Shown here: positions 45,925 to 56,405 of the stretch, in pieces
Layout: every line of letters begins with the position of its first letter
Numbering within the stretch: position 1 is the first letter of the stretch
Source: Acinetobacter equi
Lineage (GTDB): Bacteria > Pseudomonadota > Gammaproteobacteria > Pseudomonadales > Moraxellaceae
Assembly (NCBI RefSeq): GCF_001307195.1
Contig: NZ_CP012808.1
Location: 2,990,270-3,054,269 of the forward strand
DNA: 64,000 bases
Reading direction: 5' to 3'
Notes under the pieces: model-generated
What the model saw: the letters and a program-made list of their open reading frames with translations, nothing else
What the model was told of the DNA's origin: nothing
The model's database searches: none
Translations under genes and position numbers: made by a program

Positions 45925-46650
45925 TCATCCTCCTTGTGGATGCTCAATGAGCTGACCATTGAGCAATTCAAAATGACGATGACATTGTTTTGCTAACTGC
46001 TGATCATGTGTCACCAAAACTAAAGTTGTTCCCAATTCACGATTAAGCTGAAATAATAATTGTTCAATTTCTTTTGCTGTTTCACCATCTAAATTTCCAG
46101 TAGGTTCATCTGCAAAAATAATTTGCGGCTGGCTAATCAAAGCACGTGCAATTGCAACACGTTGCTGCTCACCACCCGATAAAACTTTGGGCGTTTGATG
46201 AATTTGTCTTTCTAAGCCAACTTTTATTAATAACTCAATTGCTGCTTTTTCAGCATTTTTATATTGGAAATTTTGCTGCAACCGTAAAGGAAGCATGACA
46301 TTTTCTAAAGCACTTAAATGTGGAAGTAACTGAAAAGATTGAAATACAAATCCAATATATTTTAAGCGAATAAGTGCTCTTTGCTCTTCACCTAAATCAT
46401 GTACAGCTTCACCACAGACTGCTAACTGCCCACCACTAGGTTGATCTAATGTTGCTAAAATCCCCAATAATGTAGACTTCCCTGAACCAGAACGCCCAGT
46501 AATCGCAACTTGATCACCTGCTTGAATTTCTAAATTCAAATTTTCAAAAATAACTAATTCTTTATGTGCAAGTGGAATCTTTTGTGTCAATTGCTGTGCA
46601 GAAATTATTGCTTGTGGCATGATTAAGTTATCGTCATTAAATGTGGTCAT
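45925..46650 (-). CDS. ABC transporter ATP-binding protein (YbbA/LolD type)
   Basis: About 241 residues follow the Met at 46650, which has AAGGAT 3 nt upstream. The ORF's first ATG at 46665 would overlap tesA. Walker A is [11 protein letters not shown], the signature [15 protein letters not shown], Walker [14 protein letters not shown] and the switch His is in [11 protein letters not shown]. It pairs with the FtsX-like permease downstream, which starts 1 nt after this stop. This is the YbbA-YbbP pair, divergent from tesA. Confidence 0.9.
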   Translation of the reverse strand: MTTFNDDNLIMPQAIISAQQLTQKIPLAHKELVIFENLNLEIQAGDQVAITGRSGSGKSTLLGILATLDQPSGGQLAVCGEAVHDLGEEQRALIRLKYIGFVFQSFQLLPHLSALENVMLPLRLQQNFQYKNAEKAAIELLIKVGLERQIHQTPKVLSGGEQQRVAIARALISQPQIIFADEPTGNLDGETAKEIEQLLFQLNRELGTTLVLVTHDQQLAKQCHRHFELLNGQLIEHPQGG

Positions 46651-46659
46651 AGCATCCTT

Positions 46660-47289
46660 ATGCAAAAAAGCAATCTCATTAAAATAAAATTCGTGTGTTG
46701 TCTTTTATTCAGCATAGGTTTTTTGCCAATGCTTGCTTCAGCTAAAACTATCATGATTTTAGGTGATAGTTTAAGTGCTGGTTATGGGATTCAAAAACAA
46801 CAAGGTTGGGTGAATCTTCTACAAAATAAACTAAACCAACAGTATCCCAAACAACATAAAGTGGTCAATGCAAGTGCAAGTGGTGAAACAACAAGTGGCG
46901 CCCTTGCTCGTCTACCAAAATTATTACAAACCCATCAACCCGATATTGTTGTCATTGAACTGGGAGGAAATGATGGTTTGAGAGGTCAACCGCCTCAAAT
47001 GATTCAAAAAAATTTAGCGCAATTAATACAGCAAAGCCAAAAAAGTAAAGCGACTGTTATTCTTTTAGGAATGAAAATTCCACCGAATCTGGGCACAGCA
47101 TACAGTAAAGCTTTTGAAAATACATATAAAACAGTAAGCCAACAATATAAAGTAAAACTACAGCCGTTCTTTTTAGATGGTGTAGCTGGAAATAAATCTT
47201 TAATGCAACAAGATCAAATTCATCCTAATGCAAAAGCACAACCTATTTTACTAAATAATACTTATCCATATATCAACAGTGCTTTATAG
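46660..47289 (+). CDS. tesA: SGNH-family lysophospholipase/arylesterase, TesA type
   Basis: This 209-residue precursor has a Sec signal peptide (MQKSNLIKIKFVCCLLFSIGFLPMLASA, cleavage likely before KTIMILGDS). The SGNH motifs are Ser in ILGDSLSAGYG, Gly in NASASGETTSGA, Asn in ELGGNDGLRG and the Asp-x-x-His in QDQIHPNAKA. The mature enzyme is periplasmic, with thioesterase and lysophospholipase activities in E. coli. It diverges from the YbbA-like gene with start codons only 9 bp apart, so the two promoters lie within the other gene or overlap. Confidence 0.9.
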   Translation: MQKSNLIKIKFVCCLLFSIGFLPMLASAKTIMILGDSLSAGYGIQKQQGWVNLLQNKLNQQYPKQHKVVNASASGETTSGALARLPKLLQTHQPDIVVIELGGNDGLRGQPPQMIQKNLAQLIQQSQKSKATVILLGMKIPPNLGTAYSKAFENTYKTVSQQYKVKLQPFFLDGVAGNKSLMQQDQIHPNAKAQPILLNNTYPYINSAL

Positions 47290-47332
47290 GCACCTTTGAT
47301 TTTATAAACTAAGCTCTATATAGATATGAGCC

Positions 47333-48853
47333 TTACTTTAAAGTAGGTTTTTTTCGCATTGGGTACTGCTGTTCAAATGAATATGCTATTTCTAATAATT
47401 GCGGTTCACTTAAAGGCAATCCAAATATTTCAATACCAACAGGAACTCCAATCGGTGCTGTTTCTGTTTTTGGGCTAAATCCTGCAGGAACTACAATTGA
47501 AGGGAATCCCGTTACTGAACCCAATACACCATTACGTTCAATTTGAGTTTCACCAATTGGTACAACTAAGCGTTTTTGATGAGGAAAAACCAAAGCATCC
47601 AACTGATTATTTTTCATCAATTTTTCAACATCTTTTTGCAATTTTTCTCTCGCTATTAAGCGCTTCTTATATTCTTCTGAATCTTTTTTTAAAGTCACTG
47701 CTTTTTCAATATTTGCTTTAATTCCATCATCAAACTCTCCTGATTGAATTAAGTTAGCTAAATTACCAATTGGTTTTTGTTTTGGATGACTTATTAAATA
47801 TGTACTTAAATCTTCATCCAAATCATATAAATGAACACTTGTATCTCTCACTAGAGCATCTGCATTAATTGGCTCATCTATCTGAATAATCGTTGCCCCA
47901 CTCTTTTCCATTTGTAAAATTGCTTGGTTTACAACATCATTTGTTGTTTTATGAATATCTTCTTTTCCAAAAAAGCTATTTAGAACTCCTATTCTTTTAT
48001 TTTCCAATCCATTTAATTTCAATGATTGAGTGTAATCTACGGAATAATTATTAGCTAAACTTGTTATAGAATCTGTCGGATCATATCCTACAATAACATT
48101 TAACGTTCTCGCAGCATCTGTAACCGTTCTTGTAATTGGACCTGCGGTATCTTGTGTAAATGAATATGGAATAATACCTGATCGACTCACCAAACCAATC
48201 GTTGGTCGGAGTCCTACTAAACTATTTGCTGACGCAGGTGATCGAATTGAATTAATAGTATCTGTTCCAATACCAATAATACCGAAATTTGCTGCAACAC
48301 TCGCACCAGTACCACCACTAGACCCCCCTGGTGTTCTGGTTAAATCATAAGGATTATGTGTTTGCCCTTGCATTGAACTTTTTGTTTCACCCCAAACTGC
48401 AAACTCATGTAAATTAGTTTTAGCAATAACAATTGCTCCAGCATCTTTCAGCTTTTGAGCAATAAATGCATTTTCTGTTGTAATATTATTTTTTAAGCTA
48501 ATAGAGCCACCTGTAGTTAATAAATTTTCAGTATCTACATTATCTTTTAATAATACAGGCACACCCTGTAATGGCTTTAATTTTCCTATTTTTTTATATT
48601 CTAAATCTGCTTGCTCAGCTGCAATTAATGCTTCTGGATTAATGACAATAATACTATTAAGATGCGCTCCCTTCTGATCATTTTTAGCAATCGCATTTAA
48701 ATAATCTTGCATTGTTTCTTTAAAAGTCGTTTTATTTTCAATGATTAATTTATGCAATTGATCTACCGTCAATTCAGCTGTATCAATATTTGCATATGTA
48801 CCACTTGATATCATAAGCATCAATATCGCGACTTTTAAATTAAGATTTTTCAC
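47333..48853 (-). CDS. Exported amidase (amidase signature family)
   Basis: This 506-residue protein has a Sec signal peptide (MKNLNLKVAILMLMISSGTYA). It is followed by an amidase signature enzyme with the catalytic Lys in GVPVLLKDNVDTENLLTTGG. The Gly/Ser-rich stretch GGSSGGTGASVAANFG near residue 172-187 holds the cis-Ser/Ser pair. The C-terminal FPSIVVPAGF and PVGIEIFGLPLSEPQLLEIAYSFEQ are usual. A periplasmic location is predicted by the signal peptide, while most amidases of this family are cytoplasmic. The substrate is unknown. It has no operon partner. Confidence 0.9.
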   Translation of the reverse strand: MKNLNLKVAILMLMISSGTYANIDTAELTVDQLHKLIIENKTTFKETMQDYLNAIAKNDQKGAHLNSIIVINPEALIAAEQADLEYKKIGKLKPLQGVPVLLKDNVDTENLLTTGGSISLKNNITTENAFIAQKLKDAGAIVIAKTNLHEFAVWGETKSSMQGQTHNPYDLTRTPGGSSGGTGASVAANFGIIGIGTDTINSIRSPASANSLVGLRPTIGLVSRSGIIPYSFTQDTAGPITRTVTDAARTLNVIVGYDPTDSITSLANNYSVDYTQSLKLNGLENKRIGVLNSFFGKEDIHKTTNDVVNQAILQMEKSGATIIQIDEPINADALVRDTSVHLYDLDEDLSTYLISHPKQKPIGNLANLIQSGEFDDGIKANIEKAVTLKKDSEEYKKRLIAREKLQKDVEKLMKNNQLDALVFPHQKRLVVPIGETQIERNGVLGSVTGFPSIVVPAGFSPKTETAPIGVPVGIEIFGLPLSEPQLLEIAYSFEQQYPMRKKPTLK

Positions 48854-48933
48854 ACAATTTCCCCAAACTAAACTAGTAATTCAATATTTAGAGCAAATCA
48901 CATGCCAAATTTAGCTTTAAAGCCCCTAAATAC

Positions 48934-48963
48934 AAAAAAGCCAGCAATTTTGCTGGCTTTATA
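48934..48963 (-). terminator. Intrinsic terminator of the carbonic anhydrase gene
   Basis: AAAGCCAGCA / TGCTGGCTTT stem with an ATTT loop and an A-run (U-tract on minus), 14 nt after the stop. Confidence 0.85.
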
Positions 48964-48976
48964 CTTCAATTTTTAA

Positions 48977-49591
48977 TTAAAAATCGTAGAATTGTACTTC
49001 ACCTGTTTCAAGTGAATATTCTGCACCTACAATTTGTAGTTTACCTTGCGCAATTAAGTTTTCCAAAACAGCAGAACCATGTCGTAATTGATTCACAGAT
49101 GCAAATACATTTGAACGCACAGCATGCTTAGATAATTTATCTAAATCATCTTTTAATTCAGTTTGCATTAAAATTTCAACCGAAGGTCTTACGCGATTTA
49201 CAATAGACATTAAATTTGCAGATGATGGTTGTGTAGGATTCATTAATGCACTAATAGTTGAATGAATCGCACCACAATGTGTATGCCCAAGAACAACTAC
49301 TATAGGGCAACCAAAACTTTCAGCCGCAAATTCAACACTGCCAACTTGAGATGGCGCAACAATATTTCCTGCTACACGAATAACAAATAAATCTCCCAAA
49401 CCTTGATCGAATACCATTTCAGCTGGTACACGAGAATCTGAACAGCCCAAAACAATTGCAAACGGTTCTTGGCTTTCTGCCATTTCTGCACGTTGAGCAT
49501 GAGTTAAAAGCTTTGGATGATTCGTCTGACCATTTACAAAACGTTGATTTCCATTTTTTAAACGTTCTAAAGCTTCTTCTGCTGTAAGCAT
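48977..49591 (-). CDS. can: Beta-class carbonic anhydrase
   Basis: This enzyme of about 204 residues interconverts CO2 and bicarbonate with a zinc ion. Zinc ligands are Cys in VLGCSDSRVPAE (followed by the Asp-Arg pair) and His-x2-Cys in VLGHTHCGAIHS. The start at MLTAEEALERLKNGNQRF (49591) is chosen; the ORF's first Met is 12 nt earlier with no better ribosome-binding site. It stands alone, with its own terminator. Confidence 0.93.
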   Translation of the reverse strand: MLTAEEALERLKNGNQRFVNGQTNHPKLLTHAQRAEMAESQEPFAIVLGCSDSRVPAEMVFDQGLGDLFVIRVAGNIVAPSQVGSVEFAAESFGCPIVVVLGHTHCGAIHSTISALMNPTQPSSANLMSIVNRVRPSVEILMQTELKDDLDKLSKHAVRSNVFASVNQLRHGSAVLENLIAQGKLQIVGAEYSLETGEVQFYDF

Positions 49592-49890
49592 TTTATTCAC
49601 CATGATTTGAAGTCTGAATATTTTAATCTCTGTCTAATCGAATGTCACTTGCAAATAAATTAAGGTTTATCTCTTTTTACCAAACTAAAAGTATTGAAAA
49701 CAACTCAAAATATTGTGATATAATTCACAAAATATATATTTGTGTTTAAATACAACATAAAAAGACTTAGTGACAAGTCAAATAAAATATTTAGAATAGA
49801 ATCAATAACATTTGAATCAGAGACTAAGTTTTTTTTAATAAATTTAGACTTTAGATCAAAATGAATTTAAGGTAATCGGGAAAGCAAAAT

Positions 49891-50928
49891 ATGTATTCAT
49901 TCACTCGAAGACTTAGTGTTTTTGGCAAAACATTATGTTTTGGACTTGCTTTATTGCTTTCCTCATCTCTTCAAGCGATTGATAAAAGTATCGATGCTTC
50001 ATCAACTAATTTTTCAGTTATTCAAAATTTTATCGAACACGAAAGACAATCAGCTGGATTACAAAACAAAACTTTAAAAGTTGGTGACCTTACATGGCAC
50101 TATAGTGAAGGTGGCTTGTCTCAGAAGCCTTCTATTTTATTGCTTCATGGATTAGCGGGAAATCGTGACAACTGGAATAAAGTTGCTCAATATTTAACAC
50201 CGTACTATCATGTTATTATTCCTGATTTACCCACAAATTTTGATGCCCAAATTCCTAAAAAGTTTGATATTTCTGTTCCAAATGTATCTTCTGAACTTCG
50301 ACAATTTATAGAAGCACTACATATTGAAAATAATTTAAATATTGCAGGACATTCTCTAGGAGGCTCTATTGCGACCTACTATGCTTCTCAATATCCATTT
50401 GATACCCAAAGTTTATTTTTATTAAGTAGTGCTGGTATTTATAAAGATGCAAAAACATCTTATGCACTAAATCCAGCGCAATTAAAATCTTTAGTCATTA
50501 CTAAACCGGGCGATTTAGATCAAATCCTTTCAAAATTAATGCAATCTCCACCACCTATTCCATCAAACATTAAAATTGCTCAAGAAAATTTATTAATCTC
50601 ACAGGCATTTCAGACTACACAGTTAATTGATCAAGTCATCAAACTCAATCAAATTTACACACCTGAAACTTTTGCTCGTTTAGCTCGTTCTGTAGAAGCG
50701 CCTACTTTAATTTTATGGGGCAAACAAGATCAAATTATTAACTATGAAGTAGCAACTGAATTACAACAGCTTATTAAAAGAGCCGAAACTCCTATTATTT
50801 TAAATAATGTTGGTCATATGCCAATTTTAGAAGCTGAAAATTTAGTTGCTCAATCTTATTTACCATTTCTAGCCAAAACACAAAACCTAAAAAATCCACT
50901 TGCTGATAAACTAATACCTTTAAATTAA
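49891..50928 (+). CDS. Exported alpha/beta hydrolase (lipase/esterase-like)
   Basis: This 345-residue precursor has an N-terminal signal peptide (LCFGLALLLSSSLQA). It is followed by an alpha/beta hydrolase domain with the oxyanion HG in LLHGLAGNRDNW, the nucleophile Ser in IAGHSLGGSIATYY, the acid in LILWGKQDQIINYE and the His in LNNVGHMPILEAE. The start at 49891 has GGGAAAG upstream. A lipase or esterase role in the periplasm is likely; the substrate is unknown. The next gene on the same strand starts 12 nt later and is probably cotranscribed. Confidence 0.85.
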   Translation: MYSFTRRLSVFGKTLCFGLALLLSSSLQAIDKSIDASSTNFSVIQNFIEHERQSAGLQNKTLKVGDLTWHYSEGGLSQKPSILLLHGLAGNRDNWNKVAQYLTPYYHVIIPDLPTNFDAQIPKKFDISVPNVSSELRQFIEALHIENNLNIAGHSLGGSIATYYASQYPFDTQSLFLLSSAGIYKDAKTSYALNPAQLKSLVITKPGDLDQILSKLMQSPPPIPSNIKIAQENLLISQAFQTTQLIDQVIKLNQIYTPETFARLARSVEAPTLILWGKQDQIINYEVATELQQLIKRAETPIILNNVGHMPILEAENLVAQSYLPFLAKTQNLKNPLADKLIPLN

Positions 50929-50940
50929 AGTCGAGCTGAT

Positions 50941-51942
50941 ATGTTGAAAGTAGATATGATTGAGCAGCTCATAGAAGCTCACTTAAATTTTCTAGATCAA
51001 GAATTGTCTAATACAAACAATATTAAAACTGAGTTTGTTTGTTTTTATCAATGGTTTCGCAAACAAACACTACAAGATATTTGGACATTCGAACAAATTA
51101 ATCAGCTATTACAACAACAAATTTTAGCAACATCTTTAAGTGATTTCTTCCTTCAGCAACTCGTTGAGCATATTCATTTTGCTCTTGTACACGATTTAAA
51201 TGAAACAACTAAAATTTCGGATCTTATCCCTGTTTTAGCCGTTGATAAAATTGCGCAATATGTCTCAAGTAAAAGTGAACACCGTCAACACTTAATTAAA
51301 ACTATCGTCAATAATCCTGCTTTTTCTGCAATGATTACACAATTAATTCAGCATTCAATTCAAGATTATTTAGATAATTCAGTTATGGTTAAACATGTTC
51401 CTGGTGTTTCTAAATTTATGAAAATGGGGAAATCAGTTCTAGAAACTGTCACAGATTCTAACTTAGATCAGACAATTCAAAACTATTTGCAAAAAAACAT
51501 TTTAAAACTCAGCCAAATGAGTGAACATGTTTTAAATCAACATTTTGATGATCAAAAACTTTATCATTTTCAAGCAAATTTATGGCATAAAATTAAAGAT
51601 TTACCTGTTTCTGTAATTAAAAACTACATTGAAATACAAGATTTACCACAAACAATAAATTTAGGTCATGAAATTTGGGATCATTTAAGACAAACAGATT
51701 ATCTAAAGCAACAAATACATGATGGTATTTATACTTGGTACATCCGTAATCAGGAACGCTCTTTTGATTTATTACTTCGTGACTTAAATATTGAAGAAAG
51801 TTTAGTGCAAAATGAACTGCAAAACTTGCTTGCCCCTCTCGTTCAGCAACTTATTTCTAATCAATATTTGCATGCACGTGCACGTGTTTATCTAGAAAAA
51901 TTTTATTATTCAGCACATGTGAAATCTATTTTAAATATATAA
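50941..51942 (+). CDS. Uncharacterised helical protein cotranscribed with the hydrolase
   Basis: This 333-residue protein has no signal peptide and no transmembrane segment. It is rich in Gln, Leu, Asn and predicted helices (e.g. VEHIHFALVHDLNETTKISDLIPVL, YLQKNILKLSQMSEHVLNQHF). I recognise no family. It begins 12 nt after the hydrolase, so they are probably a two-gene operon. The Acinetobacter neighbourhood gives no function. It is the last gene in the window with an undamaged frame. Confidence 0.65.
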   Translation: MLKVDMIEQLIEAHLNFLDQELSNTNNIKTEFVCFYQWFRKQTLQDIWTFEQINQLLQQQILATSLSDFFLQQLVEHIHFALVHDLNETTKISDLIPVLAVDKIAQYVSSKSEHRQHLIKTIVNNPAFSAMITQLIQHSIQDYLDNSVMVKHVPGVSKFMKMGKSVLETVTDSNLDQTIQNYLQKNILKLSQMSEHVLNQHFDDQKLYHFQANLWHKIKDLPVSVIKNYIEIQDLPQTINLGHEIWDHLRQTDYLKQQIHDGIYTWYIRNQERSFDLLLRDLNIEESLVQNELQNLLAPLVQQLISNQYLHARARVYLEKFYYSAHVKSILNI

Positions 51943-52019
51943 ATTAAATCAAGGGAAATCAGATATATTTCTAATTTCCCTTTAAGTCCTTTTAATTTTG
52001 AATTGTTAGAAATAAAAAT

Positions 52020-53291
52020 TTAAAAATGCATAATTGTATTATCAAGCATCTTTAAACGACTGCCTTCTTCTTGCATTTTATGATTAAATTTTTGAATTAT
52101 TTTAGCATCCACCAATTTCGATTTAGTTCCGACTGGCTGTAAATAATGTTCATTCATCAATAAAAAAATCGTTTCAATTAAAAACATAGGATTCTGCTTA
52201 AAGTAATTTAATTTCAGTAAATCATAAAAATACGCTTCATTTTTTACAAATAATCCAAATACTTCAGAAATAATCTCTTTCGGTGCTTTTATTTCACCTA
52301 TATTTGTATGAAAGGTGATAGCACTATTTTTAGGTACATGCGGCAGCAACTTAAATTTTAAATTACCAATTTCATGAACATGCTCAGTACTCGTTAATGC
52401 TTCAGGTTTTTTTGAAAAATATCAACTCTTTGTTTTGAATTCCTTGCTAAATCCTTTAAATATTCTTTTAATTCAGGTGCTTGTTGATTCTGAACAATTT
52501 GTTGCATATTTCTTGGAATACTCAAACTTTCAACATTTTCAACTGGATTGCACTTCCTATATAATTCATCTGTGTCGCGCTAAAAACTTTTTGATGCAAG
52601 TCACACTATATAACGGTTGCCAATAATCTGTTAAAAACTCATGTACCAAATACGAATTACTATTTTCTAATGACTTTATTATTGCTTCAATTTGAGGATG
52701 ATCTACAAATGTTCCAGCTTGATGCAAAGCTGAAATAGTGTTTTACCTATTTCAATATTTTTTAAGAAGATTCATTGTTTTGTTGATCTACCAAATGGAG
52801 TAGTTTTTGTATCGGTTGTAAGGCACTAGAACCTGGATAACACATGTATGCAAATAAATCCCCTAAATTTTTTAGAAATTTAGCGACTATTTGCAAAATA
52901 TAATCTTGTTCTTGAGCTGAAACCCACGTAAATGTTCCATGATTCACAATAAAATCAAACTGATTCTGATTTGTTTCTAAAAAAGTTTGAAAATCACCAT
53001 GTATAAATTCAATATTTTCAATCTCTAAATATGCTGCTAACCCTTTTGCTTTTTCAATATGTTGCTGATTAAATCAACTCCTATAAATTGTCCATGAGGA
53101 TTTAATATTGCACAAACCAGTAAATTAATTCCTGTTGCACAACCAAGTTCTAAATATGAAAATTTTTTATCAATATCAATAGTATTAAATCCTGAAAACT
53201 TTAATACTGTATTCAACCATAACGGCTGCATTTCCTTATAAAAAAATATGGGATAAGGTGCATCCAATACATAGCCATTTTGCTTTTTCAT
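52020..53291 (-). CDS. Class I SAM-dependent methyltransferase with C-terminal regulatory region (split by indels)
   Basis: The N-terminal piece (from 53291, MKKQNGYVLDAPYPIFFYKEMQPLW...) contains the SAM-binding motif I YLELGCATGINLLVC. It is followed by GQFIGVDL. Further pieces at 52762-52947 (MNHGTFTWVSAQEQDYILQIVAKFL, CYPGSSALQPIQKLLHL) and 52020-52349 (KEIISEVFGLFVKNEAYFY) read on in other frames. They fit methyltransferases with a C-terminal regulatory domain. At least three frame changes are needed. The frames are probably restored in the true sequence. The substrate is unknown. It is given here as one gene span. Confidence 0.6.
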
Positions 53292-53328
53292 GTAATACCC
53301 ATAATAATTTAGATTTAAATCAAATGTG

Positions 53329-53355
53329 AAAATGGGGCTATTCGCCCCATTTTTA
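53329..53355 (-). terminator. Intrinsic terminator of the TonB receptor gene
   Basis: AAAATGGGGC / GCCCCATTTT stem with a TATTC loop, a few bases after the receptor stop codon. Confidence 0.8.
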
Positions 53356-53356
53356 T

Positions 53357-55422
53357 TTAAAATTTAATGTTCATTGCAACACTATATCGTCTACCATCTA
53401 AAACATAGCTGTTCCCATCATCAACTACATTTTTATTGGCAACATTATAAACACCTGTAGCAAACTCCAGATTATCGGTATATTTATAAACGGCACCTAA
53501 ATCAACAAAAGTATATGATGGTGTTGGTATACCCATTATTACTTCCGCTTGTCTCACCTCTATAATTTAACTGTGTCCATAAAAGATTTGATCTGTAACA
53601 TCCCATCTAAGCAGCATTAAACATATGTTTAGGAATATCATTTAATGGCTTACCTTCATACTGACCAGATTTTTGCTCACTATGGTATATGTGTACGACT
53701 GTCTATACTTCACCGTATCTGTAATATGATAATCGGTTGTTAATTCAATTCCACGAATTTCTGCTTTATCAACATTATAATTGATGTATAGCCGTTCGAA
53801 TATAAGGCAAGTTAGGATTATCTAAATAGAATTGACTTCCCTCTTCTTGATTCCTGTAATACGTGATGATCTCGTAATTTTATTTTTAAAATCTGTTTGG
53901 AAGAACATTAAGCTTCCCTCAAGCCCCAATCTTGATTGTTATAAGCAAACACCTTCATATGTAAACTTTTTTCTGGTTTTAAATCTGGGTTTGGAATAAT
54001 TGCTCCCCCCATTGAATTCAACATATACTCAGGAGATGAATTTCTCAAGCTTGGAGCTTTATACCAGAAATTACGCCACCTTTAACAATTAAATTATCCG
54101 TTGCGTTATAACTGCATAAGCTTTGGGACTAAAATTACTACCAAAGAATTCATTATGATCATATCTTCCACTGAAAGTTAAAGCTAAATCATTTGTTGCA
54201 TTCCATGTATCTTCAGCAAAAAGTGACCATTGGTATCTTTCTAAATTAGTGACTTTACCAGCCATATCTGTTTTTTGATGGTAGTACCATCTTTAAGTTT
54301 TTCTTTTTTATAAGTTGCACCTAAAGTCAAGTATTATTATCAAAGAAATAAGCACCTTGAGAGTTTGCTGTCAAAGTTTCAAATCTAATTCCCCAGGATT
54401 TGTCACATCAACTTTAGTTCCATCTGGATTTGTTATCGTGATTGTTCTCCCTGTAATAGAGGTGTTTTTTATCTTTGTCGTACTGTAAATATGAGTTAAC
54501 TACAAGCTTGTCATATTTCCCTTCGTGCGTAAGGCTATAATTATTTTTATCTAATTTTGAATACGTTCTTGATGCTGTAGGCAATAGACTTAGGCCCGGA
54601 TTATGCTCACGTTCTTGTTGAGTATTTGAATATTCCGCTGTAATTGTATTGTTTTCATTTGGCGTGATACAAACTTTGTACCAATATCCTTTTTAGTAAA
54701 TTTTGGGTCACTTTCCCCAGATTCTGTTGTTGTTCTCTGCAAATGACTTTCATCAATATTTTGAAAACCGCCTGTGACTTGTAATGATAAAAGTTTATCA
54801 TTAAAGGGGTATTAACATAAACACTTGTATTAAACTCATCACTATTGACATCATTTGAACTTGCGGCTTTTACATATTCTGTCCGAACACTTGCAGTCAT
54901 TTTATCCTGATGTTTTTTAGTAATAATATTAATTACTCCTCCCATCGCATCAGAACCATATAACGATGATGCAGAACCTCGAATGACTTCAATTCGTTCA
55001 TTGCTTCTAGAGGTGGTAAGAAATTAACAGAGGCACCTTGTACTCCACCATTTGTCGTCAATAAACTCCCATCATTCATTGGTTTACCATCTACCAATAC
55101 AACGTATACGACGACCCATTCCACGAATGGATACAGTTTGATTTGTTCCACCCCCTGTACAAATACACCTGGTACATTTTTAAAGCGTCAGTGACATTAC
55201 TATAAGATTTTTTTGCAAGTTCTTCTGCTGTAATTACAGAAATTGTTGCGGCTGCATCTGCAATATTTTGTTCATAACCACCCGCAGTCGTTACAACAAT
55301 TGTATCCAACTGCATAATGATTCTGTTGAATTATCCGTATTCTGCTCATTTGCATATACGGAAATAGTCATTGCAGAAAGTACTGCTAAAGTGAGTGTAC
55401 TTTTAAAAAATTGCTTATTCAT
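53357..55422 (-). CDS. TonB-dependent outer-membrane siderophore receptor, FepA-like (split by indels)
   Basis: The start (MNKQFFKSTLTLAVLSAMTISVYANEQN) is a signal peptide. Next come the plug domain (QLDTIVVTTAGGYEQNIADAAATISVITAEELAKKSYSNVTDAL; DGKPMNDGSLLTTNGGVQG; GGVINIITKKH) and the barrel. The end reads FVDLGAVYKYTDNLEFATGVYNVANKNVVDDGNSYVLDGRRYSVAMNIKF, the family's C-terminal beta-strand with final Phe. About 690 codons are spanned. Many single-base frame changes occur, as in all neighbours. Uptake of a ferric siderophore is inferred from the family and from a Fur-box-like site upstream. Confidence 0.8.
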
Positions 55423-55503
55423 AAGATGCTTAGCCCCAACCCAATTGAAAACTTTGTTTAAATTTTGACGCACATTTTATATATTAATAAGAATAATGCA
55501 ATA

Positions 55504-55530
55504 GATAATAATAACTATTCTCATTATTAT
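55504..55530 (-). promoter_or_regulatory. Fur-box-like site upstream of the TonB receptor
   Basis: On the minus strand AATGAGAATAGTTATTATT resembles the Fur consensus GATAATGATAATCATTATC with the typical alternating hexamers. It lies about 80-110 nt upstream of the receptor start, a usual place for Fur repression by iron. Confidence 0.6.
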
Positions 55531-55562
55531 TTATGAGTGATCTATGTAATAAATTTATAACA

Positions 55563-55590
55563 AAAAATAGCCTCTTAAAGAGGCTATTTT
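55563..55590. terminator. Hairpin terminator between nfuA and the TonB receptor region
   Basis: AAAATAGCCTCTT / AAGAGGCTATTTT stem, 20 nt after the nfuA stop. It is probably the nfuA terminator. Confidence 0.75.
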
Positions 55591-55609
55591 GATCATTAAA
55601 AATATCGAA

Positions 55610-56245
55610 TTATTTAAAGTATGCACCATCTGCTTGACTATGATCAGTTTGATCACCACACGTTTAATTCAGGAATATGCTGTTGAAGCGTAGTTTCAAC
55701 ACCCTGTTTTCAACGTAACATCAATGGCAGAACACCCTTGACAACCACCACCAAATTTAAGTACAGCAGTTAGACCATGTTCAGGATCATCAAGTACTTC
55801 AACTAATGCACAATTTCCACCATGTCCAGCCAGACCTGGATTAATTTCTGATTGCAGAACATAAGTAATACGTTCTTCAATAGATGCATCTGGTCCTACA
55901 CGTGGCACTTTAGAGTTTGGTGCACGGAATGTTAACTGACCACCAAAACGATCTTTGTTGTAATCAATCACTGCATCCAACAAATATGGAATTGATGGTG
56001 AATCAATAAATGCAGGAAAATCTGGTAATCTTGTTTATAGTCAGTAGGTACTACTTCGTCTGGAGCACTGTAGGCCATACAACATTCAGCACGTGGCGTA
56101 CCTGGATTTTCAACAAAAACACGAACACCAATACCTGGTGTATTCTGTTTTTCCAATAAATCTTTCAATACTCTTGTGCAGTTGGTGTAATGAGTAAGTT
56201 AGGAATTTCTCCTGCAACTGCAGTGCTGGTGTTTTCAGTCGACAT
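55610..56245 (-). CDS. nfuA: Fe-S biogenesis protein NfuA (split by indels)
   Basis: NfuA carries and delivers [4Fe-4S] clusters. Pieces read [25 protein letters not shown], then [47 protein letters not shown], then [40 protein letters not shown]. The rest includes [18 protein letters not shown] (the Cx2C cluster motif) and ADGAYFK at 55610. Restoring single bases in short runs (for example TATTG to TATTTG near 56170) yields about 212 codons, the usual length. This strongly suggests base-call errors, because nfuA is important in this genus. The start at 56245 is ATGTCGACTGAAAACACC. Confidence 0.88.
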
Positions 56246-56405
56246 AACAAATTTTCCTCAATCTGAAGTTCCTATTCTAACTGAAGATGCGTCTATATAA
56301 AAAAAAATCAACTAAATTTGTTGGAATTAATTATAAAGTTTGAAAACTATCATCAAATTAATGGCATTATTGGACACATGAATATAATTTTATGATTTCC
56401 TACTT

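Noticed and set aside
53357..56245. Genuine pseudogenes for the TonB receptor and nfuA
   Set aside because: All genes in this stretch are split by single-base indels, including one that should be functional, so sequencing error is preferred over decay.
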